A stretch of 64,000 nucleotides of DNA, from contig NZ_QPJL01000012.1 of the NCBI RefSeq assembly GCF_003337565.1, positions 1 to 64,000 on the forward strand, in the 5' to 3' direction. Both the position numbers and the translations under genes were made by a program. Position 1 is the stretch's first letter. Each line of letters opens with the position of its first letter. Below are positions 43,147 through 53,696 of this stretch, piece by piece. The notes beneath the pieces were generated by a model, which was not told the DNA's origin, ran no database searches, and was given only the letters and a program-made list of their open reading frames with translations. This DNA is from Paracoccus lutimaris (GTDB taxonomy: Bacteria > Pseudomonadota > Alphaproteobacteria > Rhodobacterales > Rhodobacteraceae).

Positions 43147-43698
43147 ATGTCGGGCATTCTTTTTCTGATTTCCTTCGTGCTGGTGATCGCGCTGATCTGC
43201 GTGATCGGCGGCATCTATGCGCTGCTGCGCCAGCAGATCGTCGTCGATGAACACGGCCAGCCAAGCGAGATCGAGCTGCCATGGTTCGGCAAGATCAAGA
43301 CCAACTACCCCTCGTTGATCGCGGTCGGGCTGGGGATCGCGCTGGCGACCTTCGTGGCCAGCAAGCTGGAACCCGCACCCGAGATCCGCAACCTGCCGCT
43401 GGTCGCGACGCTGGAAACCGACAACCTGCCGCCGGGCAGCTATGTGATGGTCGCAGCCTTTCCGCAGCGCTATCTGAAAGGCTCGCAGGAGTTCTTTCAG
43501 AACGGCAGGGGCACGATGGAGCTGCTGGTCGAGGAACCCGGCCCCTATACGGTCGTGGCGCTGTCGCCGACCGATCTGGGGTCGGACGGGCGGCTGATCT
43601 ATACGGTGACGCAGGGCCCGGCGATCTTTGACGGGGGAAGGCTGTCCTTCAGCGGGCGACTGACCCGCAACCATGTCAGCAATGGGGATGGATCATGA
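43147..43698 (+). CDS. Membrane protein of unknown function
   Basis: This 183-residue protein has an N-terminal transmembrane helix (residues 3-27), a short loop, and a second helix near residues 55-75 (SLIAVGLGIALATFVASKLE). The remaining 105 residues are probably outside the cytoplasm. They include LETDNLPPGSYVMVAAFPQR and look beta-rich. The gene overlaps the next by four bases (ATGA), so the pair is coupled. No family recognised. Confidence 0.7.
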   Translation: MSGILFLISFVLVIALICVIGGIYALLRQQIVVDEHGQPSEIELPWFGKIKTNYPSLIAVGLGIALATFVASKLEPAPEIRNLPLVATLETDNLPPGSYVMVAAFPQRYLKGSQEFFQNGRGTMELLVEEPGPYTVVALSPTDLGSDGRLIYTVTQGPAIFDGGRLSFSGRLTRNHVSNGDGS

Positions 43699-44066
43699 CG
43701 CGGCTTGGCACGATTCTGGCGCTGGCTTTCGCCTGTGGCAACCCCGCCGGGGCGCAGGTGGCGATGATCCAGGGCAAGCTGCAGGATGCCGACGGCAAAC
43801 CCGTGGCGGGCTTTCCGATCATTCTGGAAAATGCCGACAGCGCCGCCAAGGGCTATTCGGGCAATATCGGCTTTACCTCCGAGACCGGGGAATTCGCGGT
43901 AGCGGTGGACCAGCCCGGTCAATATGACGCGATCCTGCCCAATGTTCCGGGCGGAGTTCTGGGCCAGTTCGAGGTCGCCCCCGAGGACCTGCAACCGACC
44001 GCCGAGGCCAAGGCCCCGCAGGATCTGGGCACGATCTATCTGCCGACCAAGGGGGCTTGGCGTTGA
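43695..44066 (+). CDS. Exported protein with carboxypeptidase-regulatory-like fold
   Basis: This 123-residue protein has a signal peptide of about 20 residues (RLGTILALAFACGNPAGAQ). The body, GKLQDADGKPVAGFPIILEN then TSETGEFAVAVDQPGQYDAI, has the pattern of a prealbumin/CarboxypepD_reg beta-sandwich. It is translationally coupled to the membrane protein before it, suggesting a two-gene envelope unit. Function unknown. Confidence 0.65.
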   Translation: MTRLGTILALAFACGNPAGAQVAMIQGKLQDADGKPVAGFPIILENADSAAKGYSGNIGFTSETGEFAVAVDQPGQYDAILPNVPGGVLGQFEVAPEDLQPTAEAKAPQDLGTIYLPTKGAWR

Positions 44067-44108
44067 GCCGCTTAACGCCGCCTTAACCGGGAGATGCGAG
44101 GCTGGGGC

Positions 44109-44591
44109 ATGTCGCGCTATCTTCGCCCGCGCCTGCCCGGTGCCCCGATCTTTTTCACCGTCGCACTGGCCCGGCGTGGCGGGACGGCGTTGGTCGATCA
44201 TGTCGGGCTTTTGCGGGCGGCGGTGGCGCAGACCCGGGCCGAGCGGGGCTTTCACATCGCGGCATGGGTGGTCATGCCGGATCATCTGCATTGCATCTGG
44301 ATATTGCCCGAGGGGGATTGCGATTATTCAACGCGCTGGCGCTTGATCAAGGCGCGGTTTTCGCGCGGCTTGCCGATGGGCGCGCGGCGCGAGAGCCATG
44401 TGGCGCGGCAAGAGCGCGGGATCTGGCAGCGGCGTTTTTATGAGCATCATATCCGGGATGAGGCGGATATGGCCGCGCATCTGCGGTATTGCTGGTGGAA
44501 CCCCGTGAAGCATGGGTTCATGACGCGACCCGAGGATTGGCCGTATTCGTCGTATCACCGGGATCGGGCGATGGGGTGGAGCGTTTGGTAG
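44109..44591 (+). CDS. REP-associated tyrosine transposase (RAYT)
   Basis: This 160-residue Y1 transposase-family protein has the HUH metal site in WVVMPDHLHCIWILPEGD near residue 60 and a probable tyrosine or contact region in IRDEADMAAHLRYCWWNPVK. The C-terminal EDWPYSSYHR is a family hallmark. Such proteins are domesticated relatives of IS200/IS605 transposases linked to REP hairpins, and one sits across its stop codon. I chose ATG 44109 over 44094 for its MSRYLRPRLPG start. Confidence 0.88.
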   Translation: MSRYLRPRLPGAPIFFTVALARRGGTALVDHVGLLRAAVAQTRAERGFHIAAWVVMPDHLHCIWILPEGDCDYSTRWRLIKARFSRGLPMGARRESHVARQERGIWQRRFYEHHIRDEADMAAHLRYCWWNPVKHGFMTRPEDWPYSSYHRDRAMGWSVW

Positions 44592-44615
44592 GGTGCGTGT
44601 TTATACGCACCCTAC
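44588..44615. repeat. REP-like perfect hairpin at the RAYT 3' end
   Basis: GTAGGGTGCGT at 44588-44598 pairs exactly with ACGCACCCTAC at 44605-44615 around a six-base loop. The left arm contains the TAG stop of the RAYT gene. TAGGGTGCGT-type palindromes commonly flank RAYT genes in other bacteria. It may also serve as a transcription end. Confidence 0.6.
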
Positions 44616-44624
44616 TGTTGCTGA

Positions 44625-45095
44625 CTATCCATTGTCATCCTCATCTTTTTTCGAGGATCTACGCAGAAACGATTGAACAACCCCAGCAATCACACCCGAT
44701 GTCGCAATTACGCCGCCGACCTCAGGCTGTCCAATCGCTGCGCAATAGACCCCGCCTAAAACCATCGCGAGAGAGACGACGACGCTCGCAAGAACTTTAA
44801 GCGTTACATTCCAGTTGAAGTGTGCGGTGTCACGGCCCCTAATGCCCTGCTCTTTCTCGGCCAGATTCACCAACCGATTGGCCAAACCGGGCAGCACATC
44901 CTCATATCTTTGCAGCTCGCCGGCAGACGGCACCGGCCCACTATGGATCGCGCGCTGTATTACAGCGCGCACCTCTGATGGCGGACCATCGAGAATTGCC
45001 TGTAGCACTTCGTCCGCATTTGCTTCACTGGGGTCAGAATCGCTCTCTGCAATCTGTTCGACCTGCTGCTGGCTCTGCTCAGTTGGTAGATTCAT
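44625..45095 (-). CDS. DUF2335 membrane protein
   Basis: This 156-residue protein has an acidic N-terminus, a central RYEDVLPGLANRLVNLAEKE motif that marks DUF2335, and two C-terminal hydrophobic helices (VLASVVVSLAMVLGGVYCAA and VIATSGVIAGVVQSFL). GC content is well below that of the window. The start is ATG 45095, which overlaps the end of the upstream frame by 17 bp. DUF2335 proteins are often found in phage-like or accessory DNA; their role is unknown. Confidence 0.72.
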   Translation of the reverse strand: MNLPTEQSQQQVEQIAESDSDPSEANADEVLQAILDGPPSEVRAVIQRAIHSGPVPSAGELQRYEDVLPGLANRLVNLAEKEQGIRGRDTAHFNWNVTLKVLASVVVSLAMVLGGVYCAAIGQPEVGGVIATSGVIAGVVQSFLRRSSKKDEDDNG

Positions 45096-45360
45096 CAAGC
45101 TTCAATTTTTCACGAGCCGCATGAAAGTACTCACGAATATGCACAGCGTCTGAAACACTGCCAGCGATTTTACTCCGGGGCTTCACCTCGACAAAGCTCG
45201 GCCCGGCAGCAACCATGCTAACAACTGTCCAGAATCCGTCTCCTCTGGAAACATATTGCGAAGAACTCGCAGCACGCCGACGCCGACTGGCAACGCTATT
45301 AGCCATCGAATCTGCTCCATCACTCCATGTAACCACAATATCCACCGCCGATAATTCCAC
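45079..45360 (-). CDS. Small hypothetical protein in a low-GC patch
   Basis: This 93-residue frame from GTG 45360 has a serine- and arginine-rich middle (SVASRRRRAASSSQYVSRGD) and a charged C-terminus. Its end overlaps the DUF2335 start, which suggests coupling. It has no recognisable family, and base composition is unlike the window. It could be real as the first gene of a two-gene foreign unit, or a chance frame. Confidence 0.4.
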   Translation of the reverse strand: MELSAVDIVVTWSDGADSMANSVASRRRRAASSSQYVSRGDGFWTVVSMVAAGPSFVEVKPRSKIAGSVSDAVHIREYFHAAREKLKLDESTN

Positions 45361-45497
45361 AAGGCGTTGCGTATGTACTCGGTTAACCGTTCGTTACCGT
45401 ACGCAAGTACTCACATCGCAGGTTACCCAGAACATGGAGACTCGCCGTCAAGGAGCAAGTAGCAGCGAAGTAATTCACGCATATTTGCGTACTCCCC

Positions 45498-47297
<1,800 letters not shown>

Positions 47298-47360
47298 GGC
47301 CGGGCTATACAGGGGCTTTGGCGTTGCGGGAAGGGGGTTCGATACGGGCGTGCGATCACG

Positions 47361-48266
47361 TCACCGGACAGGGGTGAAACCGGCGGCGCGCAACTGGCGG
47401 CGGCGCAGCGCGGCCTCGCGCCACATGGTATAGCAGCCCGAGGCGACAATGACCGCCGCGCCCAGCAGGGTCATCAGGTCGGGACGCTCGTCAAAGACGG
47501 CAAAGGCCAGCATCAGCGCGAAAACCAGCCGCACATAGCGATAGGGCGCAAGGGCCGAGGCCTCGGCCAGACGGGTGGCGGTGACCAGCAGCGCATAGCC
47601 GCCGACACCCACCGCCATGCAGGCAATGAACAGCCCCCATTGCCGCAGGTCGGGCATGACAAAGGACTGCCCCAGCACCCAGCCCATCACGCAGGAGGCG
47701 ATCAGGATGGCAAGAAATGCCAGCGCCGCCAGCTGGTCGGAATGGATGCGGGCGGGAATGCGGCGGGTGGCGATGTCGCGCGCGGCCAGCCCGACCACCG
47801 CCAGCACCGCCATCAGCGAGACCGGCTGGAACCCGGCCAGACCGGGACGGATGACCAGCAGTACGCCCAGAAAGCCCACGATGATCGCGCTCCAGCGGCG
47901 CCAGCCGACCGGCTCGCCCAGAAACAGCGCCGCACCCAGCACGATGGCCAAGGGCAGCGCCTGCATGATCGCCGAGGTCGATGACAGGTCGCTGAGCGCC
48001 AGCGCCACCACGATCCCGATCGAACCCACGACCTCGGCCATGCTGCGAAACAGCACCAGCGGATTGAGCAGGTCGCGGGTCAGGAAGCGCCCATCCTTGA
48101 GCCTCAGCATGGCGCCAAAGGCCAGAAAGCCCAAAAGGCCGATCATGCCCAGCACCTCGGCATAGGGCAGTTCGGCCGCCAGCAGCTTGATGAACATGTC
48201 CTCGAAGGCGAAAAGCACCATCGAGACGACCATGAGAATCGCACCACGGAAGTTTTCGGTGACCAT
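47361..48266 (-). CDS. DMT-superfamily permease, EamA type
   Basis: This 301-residue membrane protein has ten hydrophobic segments in two EamA repeats. The first runs FRGAILMVVSMVLFAFEDMF and the second starts around VSLMAVLAVVGLAARD. I use the ATG at 48266; another at 48323 adds 19 polar residues. It shares a promoter region with the divergent HMA-domain gene. The substrate is unknown. Confidence 0.85.
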   Translation of the reverse strand: MVTENFRGAILMVVSMVLFAFEDMFIKLLAAELPYAEVLGMIGLLGFLAFGAMLRLKDGRFLTRDLLNPLVLFRSMAEVVGSIGIVVALALSDLSSTSAIMQALPLAIVLGAALFLGEPVGWRRWSAIIVGFLGVLLVIRPGLAGFQPVSLMAVLAVVGLAARDIATRRIPARIHSDQLAALAFLAILIASCVMGWVLGQSFVMPDLRQWGLFIACMAVGVGGYALLVTATRLAEASALAPYRYVRLVFALMLAFAVFDERPDLMTLLGAAVIVASGCYTMWREAALRRRQLRAAGFTPVR

Positions 48267-48356
48267 TGGCCGGATATCCTGCGGTTGGGGGGAATTGCGC
48301 CGGGCGCGGTATGGCGCGATCATAGGCGGGTTGCCAGCCAGACGAAAGGACAGGCG

Positions 48357-48542
48357 ATGAAATTTCACGTCGAGGACATGAGCTGCGGCCATTGCACCGC
48401 CGCCATTGAAAAAGCGGTGACCGAGGCCGGCGGCCGCGCCGCGACCGATCTGGCCAGCCACAGCGTCACCGTCGAGGGTCTGGACGCCGCCCGCGCCGAG
48501 CAGGTGATTCGCGATGCCGGCTATACGCCGCGCCCGGCGTGA
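48357..48542 (+). CDS. Heavy-metal-associated domain protein, CopZ-like
   Basis: This 61-residue cytoplasmic metal chaperone has a single HMA domain. The MSCGHCTAAIEKAV motif provides the two cysteines that bind a monovalent copper ion. The usual partner, a copper ATPase, is not in the window. The ATG at 48357 follows GAAAGGACAGGCG and gives the standard length. Confidence 0.9.
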   Translation: MKFHVEDMSCGHCTAAIEKAVTEAGGRAATDLASHSVTVEGLDAARAEQVIRDAGYTPRPA

Positions 48543-48600
48543 CAGCCCGCAGGCGGCATATCTTGGGGCGAAATTCCGCCGCGCCGCGACCCGTGGTCAC

Positions 48601-48658
48601 CCGCCCGTGATTGAGCCGTGAGGAAGGTTCTGTTAACCTTCCTCGGATAAACGGGCGG
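48601..48658. other. Composite stem structure upstream of a secreted-protein gene
   Basis: CCGCCCGT at 48601-48608 pairs with ACGGGCGG at 48651-48658. Inside it GAGGAAGGTT (48620-48629) pairs with AACCTTCCTC (48635-48644) around a five-base loop. The two stems are separated by unequal internal loops. It lies 53 bp before the ATG at 48711 and 59 bp after the HMA gene, so it may be an RNA leader, a terminator-antiterminator or a REP-like element. Confidence 0.45.
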
Positions 48659-48710
48659 ATCAAAGAGGGCGCCCAGCCCCGGCCGCCAGGCAAGACCCGA
48701 GGAGACAGAC

Positions 48711-49016
48711 ATGATCAACCGCCTTATGATCGCCGCGGCAGCGGTGGTCCTGACCACGCCGCTTGCCGTCGCCGGACCTGTTGATTCCGCCTGCATGCGT
48801 TCGGATCGCGCGGCGGGCAGCCGCCAGCTTTGCGGCTGCATCCAGCAGGTCGCCGACATGACGCTGTCGCGTTCCGATCAGCGCCGCGCCGCGAAATTCT
48901 TTGACGATGCCGAGCGGGCGCAGGAAGTGCGCATGTCGAAAAGCGATTCCGACAATGCCTTCTGGGCGCGCTACAAGAATTTCGCCACCACCGCCGAAGC
49001 CTATTGCGCGAACTGA
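48711..49016 (+). CDS. Small exported hypothetical protein
   Basis: This 101-residue protein has a cleavable signal peptide (NRLMIAAAAVVLTTPLAVAG). Its mature part has four cysteines, in DSACMRSDR, RQLCGCIQQV and EAYCAN, suitable for two disulfides. The order SACMRSDRAAGSRQLCGCIQ is familiar from conserved Rhodobacterales proteins of unknown function. AGGAGACAG precedes the ATG. cobB starts seven bases after its stop. Confidence 0.75.
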   Translation: MINRLMIAAAAVVLTTPLAVAGPVDSACMRSDRAAGSRQLCGCIQQVADMTLSRSDQRRAAKFFDDAERAQEVRMSKSDSDNAFWARYKNFATTAEAYCAN

Positions 49017-49022
49017 AACCAG

Positions 49023-49703
49023 ATGCGGATCGCGGTGCTGACCGGAGCCGGCATTTCGGCTGAAAGCGGGATTCGGACATTCCGCGCCACCGACGGCTTG
49101 TGGGAAGAGCACCGGATCGAGGATGTCGCCACGCCCGCGGGCTTTCGCCGCGACCCGGTGCTGGTGCATCGCTTCTACAACATGCGCCGGGCGGATGCCG
49201 CCCGCGCCCGGCCCAATGCCGCGCATCGGGCGCTGGCGGCGCTGGCCCAACGGCATCAGGTCACGCTGATCACCCAGAATGTCGACGACCTGCATGAGCG
49301 CGGCGGCTCGCCCGAGGTGATCCACATGCATGGCAGCCTGCTCGGGGCGCTTTGCGCCGCTTGCGGGCATCGCTGGTCGGCGACGCTGGTCATGCGCTCG
49401 CTGGACCCCTGCCCCCGCTGCGGCAAGCCCGCGACCCGGCCCGACATCGTCTGGTTCGGCGAGATCCCCTATCACATGGAACGGATCTGGGCCGCTGTCG
49501 AAGAGGCCGAGATATTCGCCGCCATCGGCACCTCGGGTCAGGTCTATCCGGCGGCGGGTCTGGCGCAGCATGCGCATCGCAACGGCGCCAGAACCGTCGA
49601 ACTGAACCTGGCCTCATCGGCCGTCAGCAGCGATTTCGACGAAATCCGCGCCGGGCCCGCGACCCAGCTGGTCCCGGCCTGGGTCGCCGAACTGACCGCC
49701 TGA
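49023..49703 (+). CDS. cobB: NAD-dependent protein deacylase, sirtuin
   Basis: This 226-residue class III sirtuin removes acyl groups from lysines using NAD. Motifs are LTGAGISAESGIRTFR, TQNVDDLHERGGS, the catalytic histidine in VIHMHGSLLGALC, and two zinc pairs in CAACGHRW and CPRCGKPATRPD. VWFGEIPYHME completes the pocket. It is full length and follows the small secreted-protein gene closely. Confidence 0.95.
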   Translation: MRIAVLTGAGISAESGIRTFRATDGLWEEHRIEDVATPAGFRRDPVLVHRFYNMRRADAARARPNAAHRALAALAQRHQVTLITQNVDDLHERGGSPEVIHMHGSLLGALCAACGHRWSATLVMRSLDPCPRCGKPATRPDIVWFGEIPYHMERIWAAVEEAEIFAAIGTSGQVYPAAGLAQHAHRNGARTVELNLASSAVSSDFDEIRAGPATQLVPAWVAELTA

Positions 49704-49860
49704 ATGCAAGGCTCAGGCCCATCATGCACAGGAACCGGCCGGCGCCCTGCTCACGCCCCGTCGCCCCTTGCGTGGATTGCCGCGCAAGGGTCAAGCCCCG
49801 GTCTTGACGGCGGACGCGCCGCCTGATCCCCTGCCCCAAGTTTCCAAGCCGGCCACAGAC
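49704..49860. other. Intergenic region with two adjacent hairpins
   Basis: Between cobB and phnM, CCCTTGCG (49765-49772) pairs with CGCAAGGG (49783-49790). TCAAG (49791-49795) immediately follows and pairs with CTTGA (49803-49807). There is no T-run, so they are not classical terminators. An open frame crosses this stretch upstream of phnM but shows no family sequence. Confidence 0.35.
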
Positions 49861-51006
49861 ATGACCCAGACCATCCTTGCCAATGCGCAACTGATCCTGC
49901 CCGACCGCGTCACCCCCGGCGCAGTGGTGATCGAGAACGGGCTGATCGCCGAGATCCTGCCGGGCGCATCACTCCCGCCCGGGGCACTGGACATGCAGGG
50001 CGACTATCTCGCGCCGGGCATGGTCGAGCTGCATACCGACAATCTGGAACGCCACATGCGCCCGCGCCCGGGCGTGGACTGGCCCCATGCCAGCGCCATT
50101 CTGGCCCATGACGCGGAACTGGCGGGCTGCGGCATCACCACGGTCTTTGACGCGATGCGCGTGGGGTCCATCCCCAGCGACGGGCCGGATGACGACTACA
50201 AGAAATACGCCCGCCCGCTGGCGCATGAGCTGGCGGCGCTGCGGGCGCGCGGCGTGTTGCGGATCAGCCATCTGCTGCATCTGCGCGCCGAGGTCTGTTC
50301 GGAAACCCTGCTCGCCGAGCTGGACGAATTCGGCCCCGAGGATCGCGTCGGCATCGTCAGCCTGATGGATCACACGCCCGGCCAGCGCCAGTTCCGCGAC
50401 ATCTCGAAGCTCGCGCAATATGTGCAGGGCAAATACAAGCTGGACGACGTGGCCTTTGCCGAACATGTCGCCCGGCTGCAGGCGCTGCGCGACCGCTTTG
50501 GCGACGCCCATGAGGCGGCGACGGTCGAGATCGCGCACCGGCTGGGCGCGGTGCTGGCCAGCCATGACGACACCACCCGCGACCATGTCGCGATCTCGGC
50601 CGGGCATGGCGTGCGGCTGGCCGAGTTCCCGACCACGCCTGAGGCCGCCCGCGCCTGCCACGATCACGGCATCATGGTGATGATGGGGGCACCGAACCTG
50701 ATCCGCGGCGGCAGCCATTCGGGCAATGTCTCGGCCGCCGATCTGGCGCAAGACGGGCATCTGGATATCCTGTCCTCGGACTACGTGCCCGCCGGGCTGC
50801 TGGCCGGGGCGGCTATTCTGGCGCGGATCTGGGACGATCTGCCCCGCGCCATCGCCACGGTCAGCACCAATCCCGCCCGGGCGGCTGCGCTGGCGGATCG
50901 CGGCCGCATCGCGCCGGGCCTGCGCGCCGACCTGATCCGGTTCCGGCTGATCGAGGACGCGACCCCCGTGCTGCGCGGCACTTGGGTCCGGGGCGAGCGG
51001 GTCTGA
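49861..51006 (+). CDS. phnM: Alpha-D-ribose 1-methylphosphonate 5-triphosphate diphosphatase
   Basis: This 381-residue amidohydrolase acts in the C-P lyase pathway, releasing diphosphate from the ribosyl-triphosphate intermediate. Motifs are the metal-binding VELHTDNLERHMRPRPGVDW, TVFDAMRVGS, SLMDHTPGQRQFRDI, ASHDDTTRDHV and ILSSDYVPAGLLAGA. All are typical for PhnM. No other phn gene is in the window, so it is an orphan, unlike the usual phnGHIJKLM order. A GC-rich hairpin follows it. Confidence 0.93.
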   Translation: MTQTILANAQLILPDRVTPGAVVIENGLIAEILPGASLPPGALDMQGDYLAPGMVELHTDNLERHMRPRPGVDWPHASAILAHDAELAGCGITTVFDAMRVGSIPSDGPDDDYKKYARPLAHELAALRARGVLRISHLLHLRAEVCSETLLAELDEFGPEDRVGIVSLMDHTPGQRQFRDISKLAQYVQGKYKLDDVAFAEHVARLQALRDRFGDAHEAATVEIAHRLGAVLASHDDTTRDHVAISAGHGVRLAEFPTTPEAARACHDHGIMVMMGAPNLIRGGSHSGNVSAADLAQDGHLDILSSDYVPAGLLAGAAILARIWDDLPRAIATVSTNPARAAALADRGRIAPGLRADLIRFRLIEDATPVLRGTWVRGERV

Positions 51007-51029
51007 CCCCTGCCAATCTGCCAATGAAC

Positions 51030-51057
51030 AAGGCCCGGTCCTGACGGTCCGGGCCTT
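51030..51057 (+). terminator. GC-rich hairpin after phnM
   Basis: AAGGCCCGG at 51030-51038 pairs with CCGGGCCTT at 51049-51057. Both arms carry AA/TT at the base, so it could end transcription from phnM on the plus strand and from mtlK, which converges on it, on the minus strand. The following T-run is weak. Confidence 0.65.
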
Positions 51058-51082
51058 TCCATGTCATGACAGTGCAGCCGCC

Positions 51083-52519
51083 CTAGCCCAGATAGGCGCG
51101 GATGGTGGCGGCGGTGCCGTTTTTCCACACGTCGTTCAGCGTCTGGGTAAAGGCCGCGACGAACTCGGCATTGTCGGCCAGATCGCCATAGATCGCGCGC
51201 CGCTCCAGCCATGCGGCGGGTTGGGCGCGGGCCTCCTGGGCGACGCGGGTCAGGCGGTCCCAGTCGGGATCGTTCGGCTCGATCACCGCGCCATTCTCAT
51301 CGGTGCCGGCGCAATAGCGGCACCACAGCGCCGAGGCGAGGACCAGCCCCTTCGGCACCACGCCGCGCGCCAGATTGTCGCGGATCGAGGGGATGATGAA
51401 CTTGGGCTGGCGGTTCGAGCCGTCAAGACACAGCCGCCGCTCGGTATCCGCGATCTCGGGGTTCGAAAAGCGGCCGATGATCAAGGTCTTGTAGGCATCC
51501 AGATCGGTCCCCGGCACCGGCGGCACGATGGGCAGGATTTCCTCGGTTTCGATCTTGTCGAGGAAATCGCGGATCAGCGGCTCGGCCATGGCCTCATGGA
51601 CATATTCGATGCCCATCAGCCCGCCCGGATAGGCGATGATCGCATGGCCACCGTTCAGGATGCGGATCTTCATCATCTCGAAGGCATGGACCTGATCCGA
51701 GAAGGTGACGCCCACCTTTTCCAGCGCCGGGCGGCCATTGGTGAACTTGTCCTCGACCACCCATTGGCGGAAGGGCTCGCAGGTCACCGGCACCGGATCG
51801 TCGCCCAGACCAAAGCTGGCGGCCATGGCGCGCTCGCGCGGGCCGGTCGCCGGGGTGATGCGGTCGACCATGCCGTTCGGAAAGGCCACATTCGCCTGAA
51901 TCCAGCCGGCCAGTTCGGGGTCAGAGAGCCGCGCCAGCCCGATCACTGCGTCATGGGTGACATGGCCGTTGCCCGGCAGATTGTCGCAGGACATGACCGT
52001 AAAGGGCGGAATGCCCGCTGCACGCCGCGCCTTCAGCGCCGCGACGATGGCGCCAAAGGCCGTGACCGGCGCGCCCGGATTGGCGCCGTCGGCGGCGATA
52101 TCGGGCGCGGCGGGGTCGAACTTGCCGGTGGCGGGGTTCACGAAATAGCCGCCCTCGGTGACGGTCAGGCTGACGATGCGGATCTGCGGATCCGTCATCG
52201 CGGCGATCAGACTGGCATTGTCAGGCTCGACCGGCAGAAAGTCGATCATGGCACCGACGCGGCGACAGGTCTTGCCCTTGGGGTCCAGCTCGATGATCGT
52301 CGAAAGGCAGTCCTGCCCTTTCAGCGCATCGCGCATGCGGCTGTCGGGCGCGCGCACGCCGGCGCCAATGATCGCCCAGTCATGACTTTCGCCCAGATTG
52401 AACAGGTCGTCCAGATAGACGGCCATATGGGCACGGTGGAAATTGCCCAGACCGATATGGACGATGCCCGGCTTGAGCTTGCTGCGGTCATAGCGGGGAA
52501 GTGCGATTTCTGCTGTCAT
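51083..52519 (-). CDS. mtlK: Mannitol 2-dehydrogenase
   Basis: This 478-residue long-chain polyol dehydrogenase oxidises D-mannitol to D-fructose with NAD and may also take D-arabinitol. The N-terminal VHIGLGNFHRAHMAVYLDDL, the cofactor region TEGGYFVNP, MSCDNLPGNGHVTHDAV and the catalytic stretch MMKIRILNGGHAIIAYPGGL are typical. It is the last gene of the smoE-F-G-K-mtlK operon, separated from smoK by a 168-bp gap with two hairpins. The fructokinase and sorbitol dehydrogenase of the Rhodobacter cluster are not present. Confidence 0.93.
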   Translation of the reverse strand: MTAEIALPRYDRSKLKPGIVHIGLGNFHRAHMAVYLDDLFNLGESHDWAIIGAGVRAPDSRMRDALKGQDCLSTIIELDPKGKTCRRVGAMIDFLPVEPDNASLIAAMTDPQIRIVSLTVTEGGYFVNPATGKFDPAAPDIAADGANPGAPVTAFGAIVAALKARRAAGIPPFTVMSCDNLPGNGHVTHDAVIGLARLSDPELAGWIQANVAFPNGMVDRITPATGPRERAMAASFGLGDDPVPVTCEPFRQWVVEDKFTNGRPALEKVGVTFSDQVHAFEMMKIRILNGGHAIIAYPGGLMGIEYVHEAMAEPLIRDFLDKIETEEILPIVPPVPGTDLDAYKTLIIGRFSNPEIADTERRLCLDGSNRQPKFIIPSIRDNLARGVVPKGLVLASALWCRYCAGTDENGAVIEPNDPDWDRLTRVAQEARAQPAAWLERRAIYGDLADNAEFVAAFTQTLNDVWKNGTAATIRAYLG

Positions 52520-52618
52520 CTCTGCCCATCCGTTTCGCCTGCGGCGCCACGGCGCCCGGCGTCAATGCGTTTTTCGCGCCAAGGGGGGCTGCATAGCCGG
52601 TCCCGGTGGCAATGAGGA

Positions 52619-52680
52619 CGCGGGCCGGCGAAACGCCCGGCCCGCGCTGCAAGAAGAAACCGGGGCATCCCGTGCCCCGG
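52619..52680 (-). terminator. Tandem hairpins between smoK and mtlK
   Basis: On the minus strand the first hairpin, CCGGGGCA/TGCCCCGG (52660-52680), follows the smoK stop closely and is followed by GTTTCTTCTT. A second, CGCGGGCCGGCG/CGCCCGGCCCGCG with loop AAA and a one-base bulge (52619-52646), comes next. The first looks like a partial terminator and the second like a stabiliser, so mtlK may be expressed at a different level from the transporter. Confidence 0.55.
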
Positions 52681-52687
52681 CACAGGT

Positions 52688-53689
<1,002 letters not shown>

Positions 53690-53696
53690 GGTTACC

